The notes below the pieces were generated by a model, which was not told the origin of the DNA, did no database searches, and saw only the letters and a program-made list of their open reading frames with translations. A stretch of DNA of 64,000 nt. It comes from Piezodorus guildinii (lineage: Eukaryota > Arthropoda > Insecta > Hemiptera > Pentatomidae). How positions within the stretch are numbered: position 1 is the first letter of the stretch; the number at the start of each line of letters is the position of its first letter. The position numbers were made by a program, and so were the translations under genes. This document shows positions 41,477-52,654 of this stretch, one piece after another. The DNA lies in NCBI GenBank assembly GCA_023052935.1, contig CM041294.1, positions 88,644,616 through 88,708,615 of the forward strand, in the 5' to 3' direction.

Positions 41477-43130
41477 TAAGAAATATTACAGTTTGTTACA
41501 TAATGAACATTAGTAATAGAGATGTAGTACACATTCATACAATATATACAGAATAATGATAATAAAGTCAAATTACATAAAATCGGAAATAAATAAATTC
41601 GAATACATAAAAGAAAATAACAATTAAAAAAAAACAACAACAAACAAATCAAAACAACAACCTGTAGTAGAGATAAATACAAGTTGGGAAATAAACAAAA
41701 ATCATACAAGCAAACCTAACTATATACAATATATACAATCTGCTAAAGGGACCCTAGACTCCGCTGCTCCCTCCACAAGTGGGGGAGAAGCCGAATCCAA
41801 GAGATCCCAGCGCCTCTCACCCGGCGCTTCACAGGTGTAAGCCAGTGGAGGCCGAGCTAGGGCGGAATAGCCACAAACATACAGTACATGAGTGGAGGAT
41901 CTGACCAGTGTCAGAACTCCAGAATAAAAGTTTACAAAACGTCGCGGGGCCACTGCCGTTTCAATCTTCGAGGAGGATTGTAGGGATGGGTGGAGCTGGA
42001 GAGCGATTGAGCAAGAGGATTAGGGTGATGAAGAAGGTTCTGATGGAATTTGGAAAATTTGGATGGTACCAGGTCTAAAATAAATGGAATATTAAGGTCG
42101 TGGTGTAGGGTACAGTTGGTAACGTAATAAGGAGCATTAACTATTGTTCGAAGGACTTTGGATTGGAAGGATTGGATACGTTTGATGTTAGAATGTTTAG
42201 TTGTCCCCCATAGTTCAAGTCCGTAGGCCCATATAGGTTTCAGTACTGTCTTATATATTAGTAATTTGTTGTCGACTGTAAGATGAGATTTTCTGTCCAG
42301 TAGTTTGTATAACCGGCCGAATCTGCGGTTGAGTTCTATCCTTTTAAGTCTTGTATGTGGGTTCCACGTCAGTCTTTTGTCTAGTAAAAAGCCAAGGTAC
42401 CGGACTGTGTCTGAGGAAGGAAGCGGTATGGAATTGAATTTAACTGTTGGACAGGATTTACGTCGAAGGGTGAAAGTAACGTGTGTGCATTTGCTTTCGT
42501 TCACCTTAATTCGCCAAGCCTTACACCAGTCTTCGACAAGGGAAAGGTGCCTTTGGAGATTTAGCGATGCTACTTCAGGATCGGAATCGGATGATAAAAT
42601 GGCTGTGTCATCAGCAAATGTTGCCAGAAAGGTTTTGGGATCGGTAGGGATATCGGCGGTGTAGAGGATGTAGAGGACGGGTCCTAAGACGCTGCCTTGA
42701 GGAACACCGGCCTCAACAGAATAATGTTTGGAAAATTCGGAACCACAACGAACTCGGAAGGAGCGGTTTGATAAATAGGATCGGAGGATTAGGTATAAAG
42801 ATTGAGGTAAATGGGTTTTGAGCTTAAAGAGCAGTCCCGGGTGCCACACCCGGTCAAAAGCTTGAGCTATGTCCGTCCAGAAAGGCACCCGAACAATACT
42901 CCTTGCACTCAAGGGCGGAGGAAATGTGGTCTACAACTCGGAGTCCTTGCTGAACCGTGGAATGTTGAGGACGGAATCCAAACTGGTGTGGAGGAAAATT
43001 ATGAAATTTGGCTAGGATTCGTTTTAATAGGAGTTTTTCGAAGATTTTGGAGAGGATCGGAAGAAGGCTAATAGGTCTGTAGGATGACGTACAGTTGGAG
43101 GGTTTGCCTGGTTTTAGGAAAAGGATTATT
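41414..43130 (-). mobile_element. 5'-truncated jockey LINE (family J3) with ~60-nt poly(A)
   Basis: Inserted in the gypsy gag. TTTTCGTATCT at 41,403-41,413 and 43,131-43,141 is the target duplication (11 bp). The poly(A) tail (T-run to 41,474) is long and unbroken, which indicates a recent insertion. The 3' half matches 6326-7185. Confidence 0.92.
41932..43128 (-). pseudogene. J3 LINE reverse transcriptase, 5'-truncated, one frameshift
   Basis: From 43,128: ILFLKPGKPSN, SYRPISLLPILSKIFEKLLL and HQFGFRPQHSTVQQG to GAFLD. A 4-bp duplication (GGAC) then shifts the frame, and IAQAFDRVWHPGLLFKL follows, open to 41,932. Catalytic box FADD (Tyr replaced by Phe, a substitution also seen in working RTs), RYLGFLLDKRLTW, PIWAYGLELWG and RRLKRQWPRDVL. 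Apart from the truncation and that one shift the frame is clean. Confidence 0.9.
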
Positions 43131-43141
43131 TTTTCGTATCT

Positions 43142-43440
43142 GACGTTCTTCGCATTCCCTTTAAATAGCTATTAGCCTTTCTTTGGCTCTAGTATACTTC
43201 TCTTTTTCCTCCGATTTTACCAAGTCCCAAATGTTTTCCACCGTTTTCAAATCTAATTGAGCTATTAAGTAGTTAGATTTTGTCTCTTCCCGGGTTACAT
43301 TCGAAAGCTCGAACTGGACCTCGGCTTGGCAAAACCATATTTCGGGTTATTCCACCCAGAACGGGGTCTACATTTAAATTAGGTTTTATCTCACCTTTTT
43401 CACCATCGTCAGGATTTCCGCTTCCACTCTGTGACATCGA
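43142..43440 (-). pseudogene. Gypsy gag N-terminal part
   Basis: An ATG at about 43,434 opens MSQSGSGNPDDGEKGEI. A shifted frame gives IWFCQAEVQFELSNVTREE and VENIWDLVKSEEKEKYTRAK, matching the capsid start of gypsy elements (xLWFxQxExQF...). The gag is cut by the jockey LINE at 43,130. Part of it recurs in the tandem duplicate. Confidence 0.75.
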
Positions 43441-44609
43441 TCACGTCGGGTCACCAATTGTTGCTGTCTTTATATTTAATGAAATAAACTAGCTTAACAT
43501 TAGAAGTATTCTTTTTTATTACTGCACATTACATTATTTTATAACACATTTTGTAACCTCCTTTAATTTACTCTACATAATTGATTAATCGAATCGATAA
43601 ATCGAGAATTGTTATCAACATTATTGATAATATGATGTTACCCTAGAGTTCGACAAACAAACAAATGAAAGAGGGAAACAGTTAGAATCTATTAATTTTG
43701 GGAACGACTTACTTTTAATTAATACAAACTCGGAACTAACGACTTTTCAAAGTGCGCCAGCCAGTAGTAATATTTACCTGACTTTACTAAAATCAACTGC
43801 TACTAGGCGTAACCTAGTGAGACATTGGACCATTTCTAGAAAAACTAATTTTTCGGACCACAACATTCTAACCTACCAGTTACAGTTACAAGGAAATGAC
43901 AGAAAAACTGAACAAATAAATAGTTTTATATATCTAATTGAGCTATTAAGTAGTTAGATTTTGTCTCTTCCCGGGTTACATTCGAAAGCTCGAACTGGAC
44001 CTCGGCTTGGCAAAACCATATTTCGGGTTATTCCACCCAGAACGGGGTCTACATTTAAATTAGGTTTTATCTCACCTTTTTCACCATCGTCAGGATTTCC
44101 GCTTCCACTCTGTGACATCGATCACGTCGGGTCACCAATTGTTGCTGTCTTTATATTTAATGAAATAAACTAGCTTAACATTAGAAGTATTCTTTTTTAT
44201 TACTGCACATTACATTATTTTATAACACATTTTGTAACCTCCTTTAATTTACTCTACATAATTGATTAATCGAATCGATAAATCGAGAATTGTTATCAAC
44301 ATTATTGATAATATGATGTTACCCTAGAGTTCGACAAACAAACAAATGAAAGGGGAAACAGTTAGAACTATTAATTTTGGGAACGACTTACTTTTAATTA
44401 ATACAAACTCGGAACTAACGACTTTTCAAAGTGCGCCAGCCAGTAGTAATATTTACTGACTTTACTAAAATCAACTGCTACTAGGCGTAACCTAGTGAGA
44501 CATTGGACCATTTCTAGAAAAACTAATTTTTCGGACCACAACATTCTAACCTACCAGTTACAGTTACAAGGAAATGACAGAAAAACTGAACAAATAAATA
44601 GTTTTATAT
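43251..44609. repeat. 681-bp tandem duplication across the gypsy/LINE border
   Basis: Unit 1 is 43,251-43,931 and unit 2 is 43,932-44,609. Each holds a piece of gypsy gag, the 5' LTR and ~285 bp of LINE endonuclease. The junction has the microhomology ATCT. I see no substitutions, only three single-base deletions in unit 2, all of which break the LINE frame that unit 1 keeps. Confidence 0.92.
43459..43647 (-). repeat. Gypsy 5' LTR (189 bp)
   Basis: Ends CCCTAGA instead of CCCTACA. A second copy lies in the tandem duplicate at about 44,140-44,325. Confidence 0.9.
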
Positions 44610-47600
44610 ATCTGACGGAAAATGGTGATTGGGCTAAATTTTTGAATAACTTACGACATCAGTTGCTTAAACAATTTTCATCTCAAAACTAAGTTAGTAA
44701 TGAATTGACTGACGAAGTAATAGAAGACTTGATTCTTAAGGAATTTCCTAATATCACTACTGATACTATAGTTTGTCGACTGACAATTTCCATTTCAAAA
44801 TCTTGTAATATTGCATTCAAAATGTCAGAAAACTTTAAATATCGAAATGAACACCGATCAGTTCCTTGGTGGAATCCTGAACTAACTAACTTACGAAAAC
44901 AGACCAATCGACTTACGAAAATCTATCAAAGGACCAAAATAGACGAGGAACTACAAGAATGAAGGAAAATGGAGTACCTGAATAGTAAGCAGGTGTATAG
45001 AAAGCTACTTGAAAATTCAAAATTAAATCATGGAAGAATATGCTAATACATTAAACGCTTGGCAATGGCCTTATAAATTTGCGGCTAATAAGCTAAAATC
45101 TCCTAGCTTATTGAGGACTGTCCAAACTGAATTAGGTTTCACAACAGACACTAAACAAACACTGTCTCATCTGCTAACTAAAATAATTACAAGAAGATAC
45201 TGTAAGGTACTGACTGCGAGAACATAGACGACTCAGAACTGAAGTACTAACCCCACCTGATACAGATGATGATGACATCCGCGATTTTGAGGTAATCAAA
45301 ATTATTAGAGAATTAAATGATAAGAAAGCCTCTGGAATTGACAAAATTTATTCTCGTGTAATAAAAAAAATAGCCGACATTTTTCCTAAATTGTTATCTG
45401 GCCTTTATAAAATGTTGTTTGCAAGAAAAGAATTTCCGAAAAGTTGGAAATTAGGGAAGTTAACTTTAATTCCAAAATCGAATTCATACTCTCTCAGACC
45501 ATAGTGTATACTTTCGGTAATGAGCAGGATTTTCGAAAAAAAATATTAAAAAACAGATTAATGCATCACCTCACCACCAACAACATACTTAACCAACAAC
45601 AGAACAGATTCCGGCCCCAATCAGGAACTGACGACGCTCTTAGCGAGCTGACTGAATATATCTCAAGTAACTACGGCAAAACAGCAATTTATTAGTCGTA
45701 TCTTTAGATATCGCTGGTGCCTTCGATAACGCTTGGTGGCCTGCAATCCTTAATAAACTTAAAGCATATGACTGCCCGAGAATCTTGTACCAAATTACTT
45801 TTCTGACAGAAAACTTGCCATTCAGACAAATTTTTATTATGTTGAAAAGGAACTAACTTTAGGAACTCCTCAGGGAATAGCACTATCACCTATACTCTGG
45901 AACGTTTTACCAAATACAGTATTTGATATAGACTTACAGAAAAAACTAAATTAATAGCATATGCTGACTATTTGTTATTACTTATAAAACGACGAGATTT
46001 TGGCTAATTGCAGACTGAAGCGAACCTAACACTATCAAAGCTTACACATTGGACTAGACGCAACAAACTAAATTTTAATACAGAAAAAAAATAAATGTTT
46101 CCAAAAAAAGAACAGTCCCAGATATTCGACTCATTTCAGTAAGAATAACCCAATGCGACACTTTAAAATACTTAGGCCTACTTTTTGACAGAAAACTGAA
46201 TTGGAACAGACATGTGGACAAACTTTATGAGGACACTCCACGTATTATAAATGGACTGTCAATAGCCGCAAGAGCTACATGAGGCCTTAGATCGGAAATA
46301 TTAAAAGTCATTTGTGAAGGCGCTGTACTTCCTAAGATGCTCTATGCGGTACACTTCTGGCACCCAACTGTACAACGTAAGAAAAATCTGATGAAGTTAC
46401 AGAGGCTTCAAAGGTTGATTTCGATCAAAATATGCAAGGGCTACCGAACGCTATCATATGAGGCCGCGATACTATTAGCAGGACTGTTACCAATCCCACT
46501 GAAAATTGAAGAACGAACAATTTTATTTAATGTTATTAGACATAAGACAGGCTACAAAGACATACCGCTGGATAAAATTGAAAGATTAACAGACTGCAAG
46601 TTCTGGCTGCACCCAGCAACTACTTTATGGACAGCACGACAGTTTACTACCCTTATTACCGAGAACACTGACGTTTACACTGACGGAAATAAGTACAGCG
46701 ATAATGTTGGATGTGCGTGGTGGTTCCAAACTACAGCTGGTATAAATGTCCAACATCAATACAAGTTAGAATCGTACTGTTCTAACAACCAAGCTGAAAA
46801 ATTCGCTGTATTGAAAGTGACTGAGTACATGACAAATGAACCTGGGCAAACCAACGAACGTTTCACTATACATACAGAAAACAAAACTTTAATTGACTCT
46901 ATCAACAATGTATACATACATGACCATTTGACTGACCAAACTAGGCAAAACCTATTACATCTTAAAAAGATGGGGAAAAGAGTAACTCTAAAGTGGGTAA
47001 AGGCGCACGCCGGGATCGAGGGCAACGAACGGGCAGATCTACTAGCCAAAGAAGCTGCTTCCAGTAATATGTTGCCTTCCTACGATAAAGCACCTCTATC
47101 CTATATTAGGAGGGACATGACATCTGATTTTATTGCAAGATGGGACCAGATGTGGGTGACCTCTACCAAGTCTCCAAGTTTACATAGATTTATACCAAAT
47201 ATAACATTACACGACTATGCATCTGTACACAGTAATGATTATAAACTAACACAACTAATCACAGAAATTACAGAAAATTTGTTTTCTAAATTCAAGACAG
47301 ACTTACTTAAATTCATTAAAGGCATTGACTTCGAATATCTGACTAAAGATGGGAAGCGTAGATTGTTTGTTTGTTTATTTATTTATTTAACGTCACTTTA
47401 TGCTACTATGGCTAATCGGACGATGCTACAGTGGGAGTCCTAAATTTTGCCTATCCAGGTTTTATTAGGGTAGGGATCTTTAACGAGTACCTGACATCGC
47501 ATAGGCTCGGGACCACCTTTTAACGTCCCCTCCGAAGGACGGCGTAACTAAGGATTTTTTACTCCCATTAAAAAATCCTAGGACCACCTGCGGGTTTGAA

Positions 47601-47676
47601 CCCGTGACCTTTAGCATGGGAGGCTGTTACGCTAGCCACCCAGCTACAAGTGATCCCCTGGGAAGCGTAGATAATT
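43652..47676 (+). pseudogene. R1/I-like LINE ORF2, part 3: endonuclease C-terminus, RT and RNase H
   Basis: Unit 1 of the duplication gives DKQTNERGKQLES and LLINTNSELTTFQS. After the duplicate come TISRKTNFSDHNIL (SDHN box), a linker, DKKASGIDKIYSRVI, NRLMHHLTTNN and RFRPQSGTDDALSEL, a degraded motif A region, LGTPQGIALSPILW and IAYADYLLLL where YADD would be expected, then LKYLGLLFDRKLNW-like text in shifted frames. From 46,337 a long clean frame has YTDGNKYSDN, NQAEKFAVLK and WVKAHAGIEGNERADLLAKEAA, a complete RNase H. The last codons KRR-stop lie beyond the SINE. Many breaks lie before 46,300, few after. Confidence 0.87.
47364..47659 (-). mobile_element. SINE-1, full length, in the 3' end of the LINE
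   Basis: Minus-strand head GGGATCACTTGTAGCTGG with A-box-like TAGCTGGGTGG and B-box GGGTTCAAACCC, then a ~220-bp body and a tail of AAATAAAC units. GGGAAGCGTAGAT flanks it at 47,351-47,363 and 47,660-47,672. It interrupts the last codons of the LINE RNase H frame. Confidence 0.95.
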
Positions 47677-48471
47677 CTTTTCTGTTGACTAAAATTTTAT
47701 TTTAAATTTGTTATATTTAATGTTAGTTACTTTATTTATTTTGTTCCATTTCATTTGAAACAATATTCTGTGATAATTGTTAGATATAATACTACTTTCA
47801 TATGTAAAGTAATATAATCATATTATCATTCATGTAGTATACCATTAAGGTATGGAACATGATGTTATAATAAACGGTCCTTATGTGGGGTTACCATGTA
47901 AGGGGAAAAATATATATATGTCTCACGATTAAAATATATTCTATTCTATGTATATATATAAACCCTCCAGAGAATTGGGTTATGTAGTTTACAGAACTAA
48001 GATGGGAAGCACAGCAGCTATGAAATAAAAGTAAATCATTCCATATCTTTGACGGATATCCTTCGTCTGAAATAATCGTTATCAGGTTCACACGCGCTTA
48101 TATTTCTTATATTATATATAATAACAATAATATCTTTATTTATTACTATCTTTAATAAGTCTTGACTGTCTCATGTCTACTACTTCGACAGGTGCCAATT
48201 AATTAAAGTAGTTTTATAAATTTTCTTTAAGTCCAAAATAGCTTTTAAAATCTAAAATGTTCTTTTAAAATCTTACCTTATTAGACCAATCGATAGAGAG
48301 TAATTAACTGGAGTAAGCCGTGGTGCCGGCTAAAATAACAGACCCTGGAGCACACCCAGCCTAATCACCTTATTGCATAGCCGTTGGCCTAGAAAAATTA
48401 CGAATCTCTACATCATTATCGCTTGTAGAGATGCATGTTATTTTTTTAAAACTTTATCCCTGTTTACATGT
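47677..48471. other. LINE 3' flank and AT-rich DNA
   Basis: About 47,677-47,880 is probably the 3' UTR of the R1/I-like LINE. The rest, including a less AT-rich patch at 48,310-48,430, shows no gene or known motif. Confidence 0.45.
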
Positions 48472-49435
48472 TTAACTTTCACTTACTTATATAAGAAATA
48501 AATAGTAGGGGAAAGTATTGCAATCGTGAAAATTTTCAAAATCCATTTTTCAATGGAAATACACGTTTTAGGGTTCCCTTTGTCCAAATCACCAAGTCCC
48601 GCAAAAAGGTCTGAGTGTCCATGATTTTGTGTGTTTGTGGTTTCATACTTTTGTTAACTACATTTATTTTATACAAGTTTTAGAGTCCCCTGAGTACAAA
48701 GTCCCACAAAAAGGTCTGGTAACTCCAGCGCAAAAACGAACAGTCCTAGAAAACTGAATCTAAACATTTAGGATGACTACATGCCCGAGATGTTACAGCA
48801 ACATTTTTTATGAAAATCAGCTAACTATAAGAGCCACTTTATACTACGCATTTTGCAAATTTTTACGATTTTCTCAAAAACGGCTAAAAACGATTTTTAT
48901 TAAACTCGCTATATCAATGTAAAATTCAATGGGTTTTAATCGTATGTAGGTTTCTTTCTGATTAAAATAGTCTGCAAGGCTTAAATTTTCTTCCTCTAAA
49001 GTACTTTTAATTTTGTAGATTCTATAAAAATAACCATATAACCTTTTTATTATTGGTAAAAAATAGTTAAATATATAAGTTGACCGAATTTGATAAACAT
49101 CTAAACGAGGAAAATGCAAAAATACTTTTTTACGCGATTTTTGTTTTTTTGAACATTAGAAAAGAAATATAGATGTATAATATACCGTTCTAAAGCTAAA
49201 GATTTTAGAAAAAATACTATCATATTCATAAAATTCTAGAAGTTGGTATGAAATAAGTAGGTGATGAAAAGGTGATAAAACAAACAGAATGTCGTAGATA
49301 ATAATATAATTGATTATTTAATAAAACACATGTTTCTATTATTTAATCTCTAAATGTATTTGAAACTTCTATAATTGATTTTGACAACGGAGGCAAGTGA
49401 AAGTCTTGTGTTGGGCTCACCAGATTTTTTAAAAT
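48472..49435 (+). repeat. Repeat A, composite of two copies
   Basis: A short 5' segment (48,472-48,640, to the AAAAAGGTCTGAGTGT block) is followed by a second start at GTTAACTACATTTATTTTAT. This is the same junction seen in the copy at 15,365. A complete second half follows, ending GGCAAGTGAAAGTCTTGTGT and CTCACCAGATTTTT. Confidence 0.8.
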
Positions 49436-49679
49436 TTTGTGAAAGTTGTATTTTGGGTTTAGTTGGGCGATTTGAGTTCTATGCCTGACTGTCGCACAGA
49501 TTACTATTATTAATTATGTTCAAATTGATTTAGCTTTGTATTAGATATATTTATTAAGTAGTGAAAGTGTTTTAATTGTTTGGATAATACAGCTAATTAT
49601 GTCGTTTCTTGAGAAATGTTGCAACAAAGAATTCTTAGTAACCCTCAGAAACATCTAATCAATCATAGTCGAATTACAG
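49436..49679. other. Spacer without features
   Basis: AT-rich sequence between repeat A and the foldback structure. Nothing recognised. Confidence 0.4.
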
Positions 49680-52090
49680 AAATTTGTCCATTTCAAATGT
49701 AACCTTTTCCAAGTCAAATGTAACCCTTGTCATTTCAAATGTTACCTTTTCCAAAGCAATTGTCACCTTTTTCTTCATCCGTTTTATTTATTTATTTATT
49801 GAAAAATAATTAGTTTAATTGAAATTATGACTTTTTTAATAATTTTGGCATATCCTATAACAATTTTTTTTTTTTTTTTTTAGATATTTGATATCAAGTT
49901 TTGTTTTTTACGATCTAATATTTTAAGAAATTAATCATCGTCTATTTAGTCTTTTAACGCTTTCAATTGATATAAGAGTGTATAATTGTTTTTTCGGGTA
50001 TTGTGATAACATTTTCAACTGTGTTTTTTATCGCTCGCGCTTATTTTAACTAAAATTTACTTTTTATGTTTTTTATTGATAAAGGGGATGATAATCGGGT
50101 TTTCGGGTCCTATAATTACGTTTTTTGAGTTTTATTTTTTTATCGCTCCTACGCATTTATCTCGAATTTACTTATAATATTTTTTATTGATATAGGGATT
50201 AATAAATGTGCTTTCGGGGGACTATGATTACGTTTTTCCAGCTGTATTTTTTATCGCACTCGCTTATTTTAACTAAAATTTACTTTTTATGTTTTTTATT
50301 GTTACAAGGATCTATAATTGTGTTTTCGGGTCTTATTATTACGTTTTTAGAGTATTTTTTTATATTGCTTTGACTGGAATTTACTTTAAATGTTTTTATT
50401 GATGTAGGGATTAATTAATTTGCTTTCGGGTGGTTATGATTTTTTAGACGTTTTTAGAGCTGTATCTTTGATCGCTTATGCATATTTCAACTCGCATTTA
50501 GTTTTAATTTTTTTTTTTTGTTATAGAAGTTAATAATTGTATTTTTGAGTCTTGTGATTACGTTTTGTAAGCTGTATGTTTTTATCGCTCGCACACATTT
50601 CAACTTGCATTTACTTTTAATATTTTTATTGTTATAGGGATCTATACCAGCGTTTACGGGGGGTTATGAAAACGTTTATTAGCTTTTTTTTCATCACTCG
50701 TGCGGATTTCAACTTGCATTTATTTTATCATATCTACGGTAAGTATAAATTCCCGAGAGCATAAAAGAATAAAGTTTAAAACACGTAATAAGAACCCCCT
50801 AAAACAAAAAAAGAAAACTCTATCAAATTATAGGATAATATTAACACTAAGTTGAAATGCGTATCTATAATATTAGTCCAAAAAAAGTTGTTCCATAACC
50901 TCCCAAAAACGCAAGTGTAGATTCCTATTACAATAAAAAGATTAAAAGTAAATCCAAGATAAAATGCGAGCGAGCGATAAAAACATACAGCTTACAAAAC
51001 GTAATCACAAGACTCAAAAATACAATTATCAACCTCTATAACAATAAAAAATATTAAACTAAATGCGAGTTGAAATACGCATAAGCGATAAAAGATACAG
51101 CTCTAAAAACGTAATTATAACTACCCAAAACCACAGTAATTAATCCCTATATCAATAAAAACATTAAAAGCAAATTCCAGTTAAAATGCGCGGGAACAAT
51201 AAAAAAATAAAACTTAAAAAACGTAATTATAAGACCCGAAAACACAATTATAGATCCTTGTAACAAAGTTAACATGCACGCGAGCGATAAAAAATACAGC
51301 TCGAAAAATGTAATTACAATACTCGAAAACATATTAATTATTCTCAAAAACTACTCCTCCCCTATAAAAATTCAAAATCAATAACTATCTTAAGACTCAA
51401 TAGACGATAACATGTGTTTTATTAAAAAAACTATTATATTATTATCTAAAATAATCACTTAGTTTTATCGGATTTTCATCACTCTCTATTAACTTTGAAA
51501 AGCTTGAGTATAAGATAATAATTTTTCTAATATCTTTAGCTTTCAAACGGTATATCATACATGTATATTACTGTTCTTATGTTCAAAAACAAAAGATTGC
51601 ATTAAACAAATATTTTTACTGTTTTCTCCTATAGTTGGGTATCAAATTCATTCAATTTATGTATTTACCTGTTTTTCATTAGTGGTAACAAGAGAATATA
51701 GTTATTTTTATAGAATCAACAAAATTAAAGGTACATTAGAGAAAGAAAATTTAAAATATCGGCATTTAAGTCCTGTCAGACCATTTTTATCCGAATGAAA
51801 CCTACATGATAATAAAGCCTATTAAATTTTACATCGATATAGCGAGTTTAATCAAAATCGTCGGAACCGGTTTCGAGAAAATCGAAGAAAGGTGCAAAAT
51901 ACATGGTATAAAGTGCAAATCGCAATACTTTCCTTTACTATATATTAGTAAGTGAAAGTAAAAAGGTGACAATTGCTTTGGATAAGGTAACATTTGAATA
52001 GGAAATGGTTACATTTGCTTTGGAAAGGGCTACATTTGAAATGGAAAGGGTTACATTTGACTTGGAAAAGGTTACGTTTGACTAGGAAAT
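49680..52090. repeat. Foldback-like element: inverted arms made of tandem repeats
   Basis: Outer arms: ~20-bp units of the type CAAATGTAACCTTTTCCAAG at 49,690-49,775, and their reverse complements at 51,962-52,085, ending in the same CAATTGTCACCTTTTT on both sides. Inner arms: ~110-bp units with ATTACGTTTTT...TTTTTATCGCTC recur at spacings of 103-117 bp from about 50,000 to 50,740 and as reverse complements from about 50,890 to 51,390. The centre is near 50,760. No coding sequence. A repeat A copy lies in the right arm. The layout matches foldback-type transposons such as Drosophila FB and Galileo; homology to them is not shown. Confidence 0.8.
51405..51961 (-). repeat. Repeat A copy inserted in the right foldback arm
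   Basis: Runs from AACATGTGTTTTATTAAAAA to the terminal CTATATATTAGTAAGTGAAAG with a deletion of the CCCGAGACG and GT-tract section. It is the only clear asymmetry between the two arms of the foldback structure. Confidence 0.8.
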
Positions 52091-52149
52091 GCTATATATC
52101 ATTCGTTGGGATGAGCCTCCCCTTCTACGTTTCCTCGCTTATCGCCTGT

Positions 52150-52232
52150 AGATAATAAATAGATATATATATACATATACAGCAGCGTCGTCTTCAACAG
52201 TACATTCGATATCAAAGGAGACATCAGTGAAG
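52150..52232 (+). promoter_or_regulatory. Probable core promoter and 5' UTR of the LDLa gene
   Basis: A TATA-like AGATATATATATACATA at 52,161-52,177 lies ~56-72 bp before the ATG at 52,233. TTCAACAGT or ACATCAGTG downstream could hold an arthropod initiator. The spacing is suitable for a short 5' UTR. Inferred from position only. Confidence 0.45.
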
Positions 52233-52265
52233 ATGAAATTCTACGCATTATTATTATTATTTGCA
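52233..52265 (+). CDS. LDLa-repeat secreted protein, exon 1 (start of signal peptide)
   Basis: Eleven codons, MKFYALLLLFA, ending in a perfect donor GTAAGT at 52,266. Joined in phase 0 to the exon at 59,843 it yields MKFYALLLLFAVECWV, a convincing hydrophobic signal peptide, whereas exon 2 alone has no methionine before its body. This exon is too short to appear as an open frame. The intron of 7577 bp is filled with repeats A, SINEs, LINE pieces and an errantivirus-like fragment. Evidence is the phase match, the donor and acceptor consensus (TTTGTTTTAG at the other end) and the completed signal peptide. Transcript data would settle it. Confidence 0.72.
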
Positions 52266-52654
52266 GTAAGTTTTACATATGTTTAATTCTAATAGCAATA
52301 AAAAATTTGAAGTTTTCATATTAAAATTTACATTCTTAAAAGGCCAAAGTATATAATCGAAGATAGTTATTCTCTAACTGAAATTCATTCAAATATTTCT
52401 ATAAAGAGAGAATGAATTTAGTTTTATATTGTAAATATTGTTTGTTTGTTTATTGAGGATGTATAGTCGACTGTTGAAATTATTTTAGATAGAAATAACC
52501 GGGGTCGGTAGTTTTTGAATATTTTAATTTTGTTGACGTTTCAGTTCAAACTTGTGAGCTATCATCAGGGCTACAAACATCAAAACAAAAGAGATACATT
52601 TAATATGATAATGAAAAATTATAAATGTAGTGACAATGATAAAATTTAAAATAA

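Larger units (their letters stand above)
34001..43647 (-). mobile_element. Ty3/gypsy LTR retrotransposon carrying two later insertions
   Basis: The LTRs at both ends (TGTTGCTG...CCCTA.A) are flanked by GTTC at 33,997-34,000 and 43,648-43,651. Inside the 5' LTR a TGG-starting primer-site candidate TGGTGACCCGACGTGA follows. A purine-rich GGGAGAGGAGT precedes the 3' LTR. Removing the errantivirus-like insert (36,309-40,144) and the jockey LINE (41,414-43,141) leaves about 4.1 kb with gag, protease, RT, RNase H and integrase in Ty3/gypsy order. Several stops and frameshifts make it inactive. Confidence 0.92.

Noticed and set aside
43280..44173. Two identical 70-codon plus-strand frames (43,280 and 43,961)
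   Set aside because: They lie antisense to gypsy gag and LTR, and are identical only because of the tandem duplication.
49680..50760. CRISPR-like array suggested by regularly spaced repeats
   Set aside because: The genome is eukaryotic, the spacing units are themselves repeated, and the repeats form inverted arms, not unique spacers.
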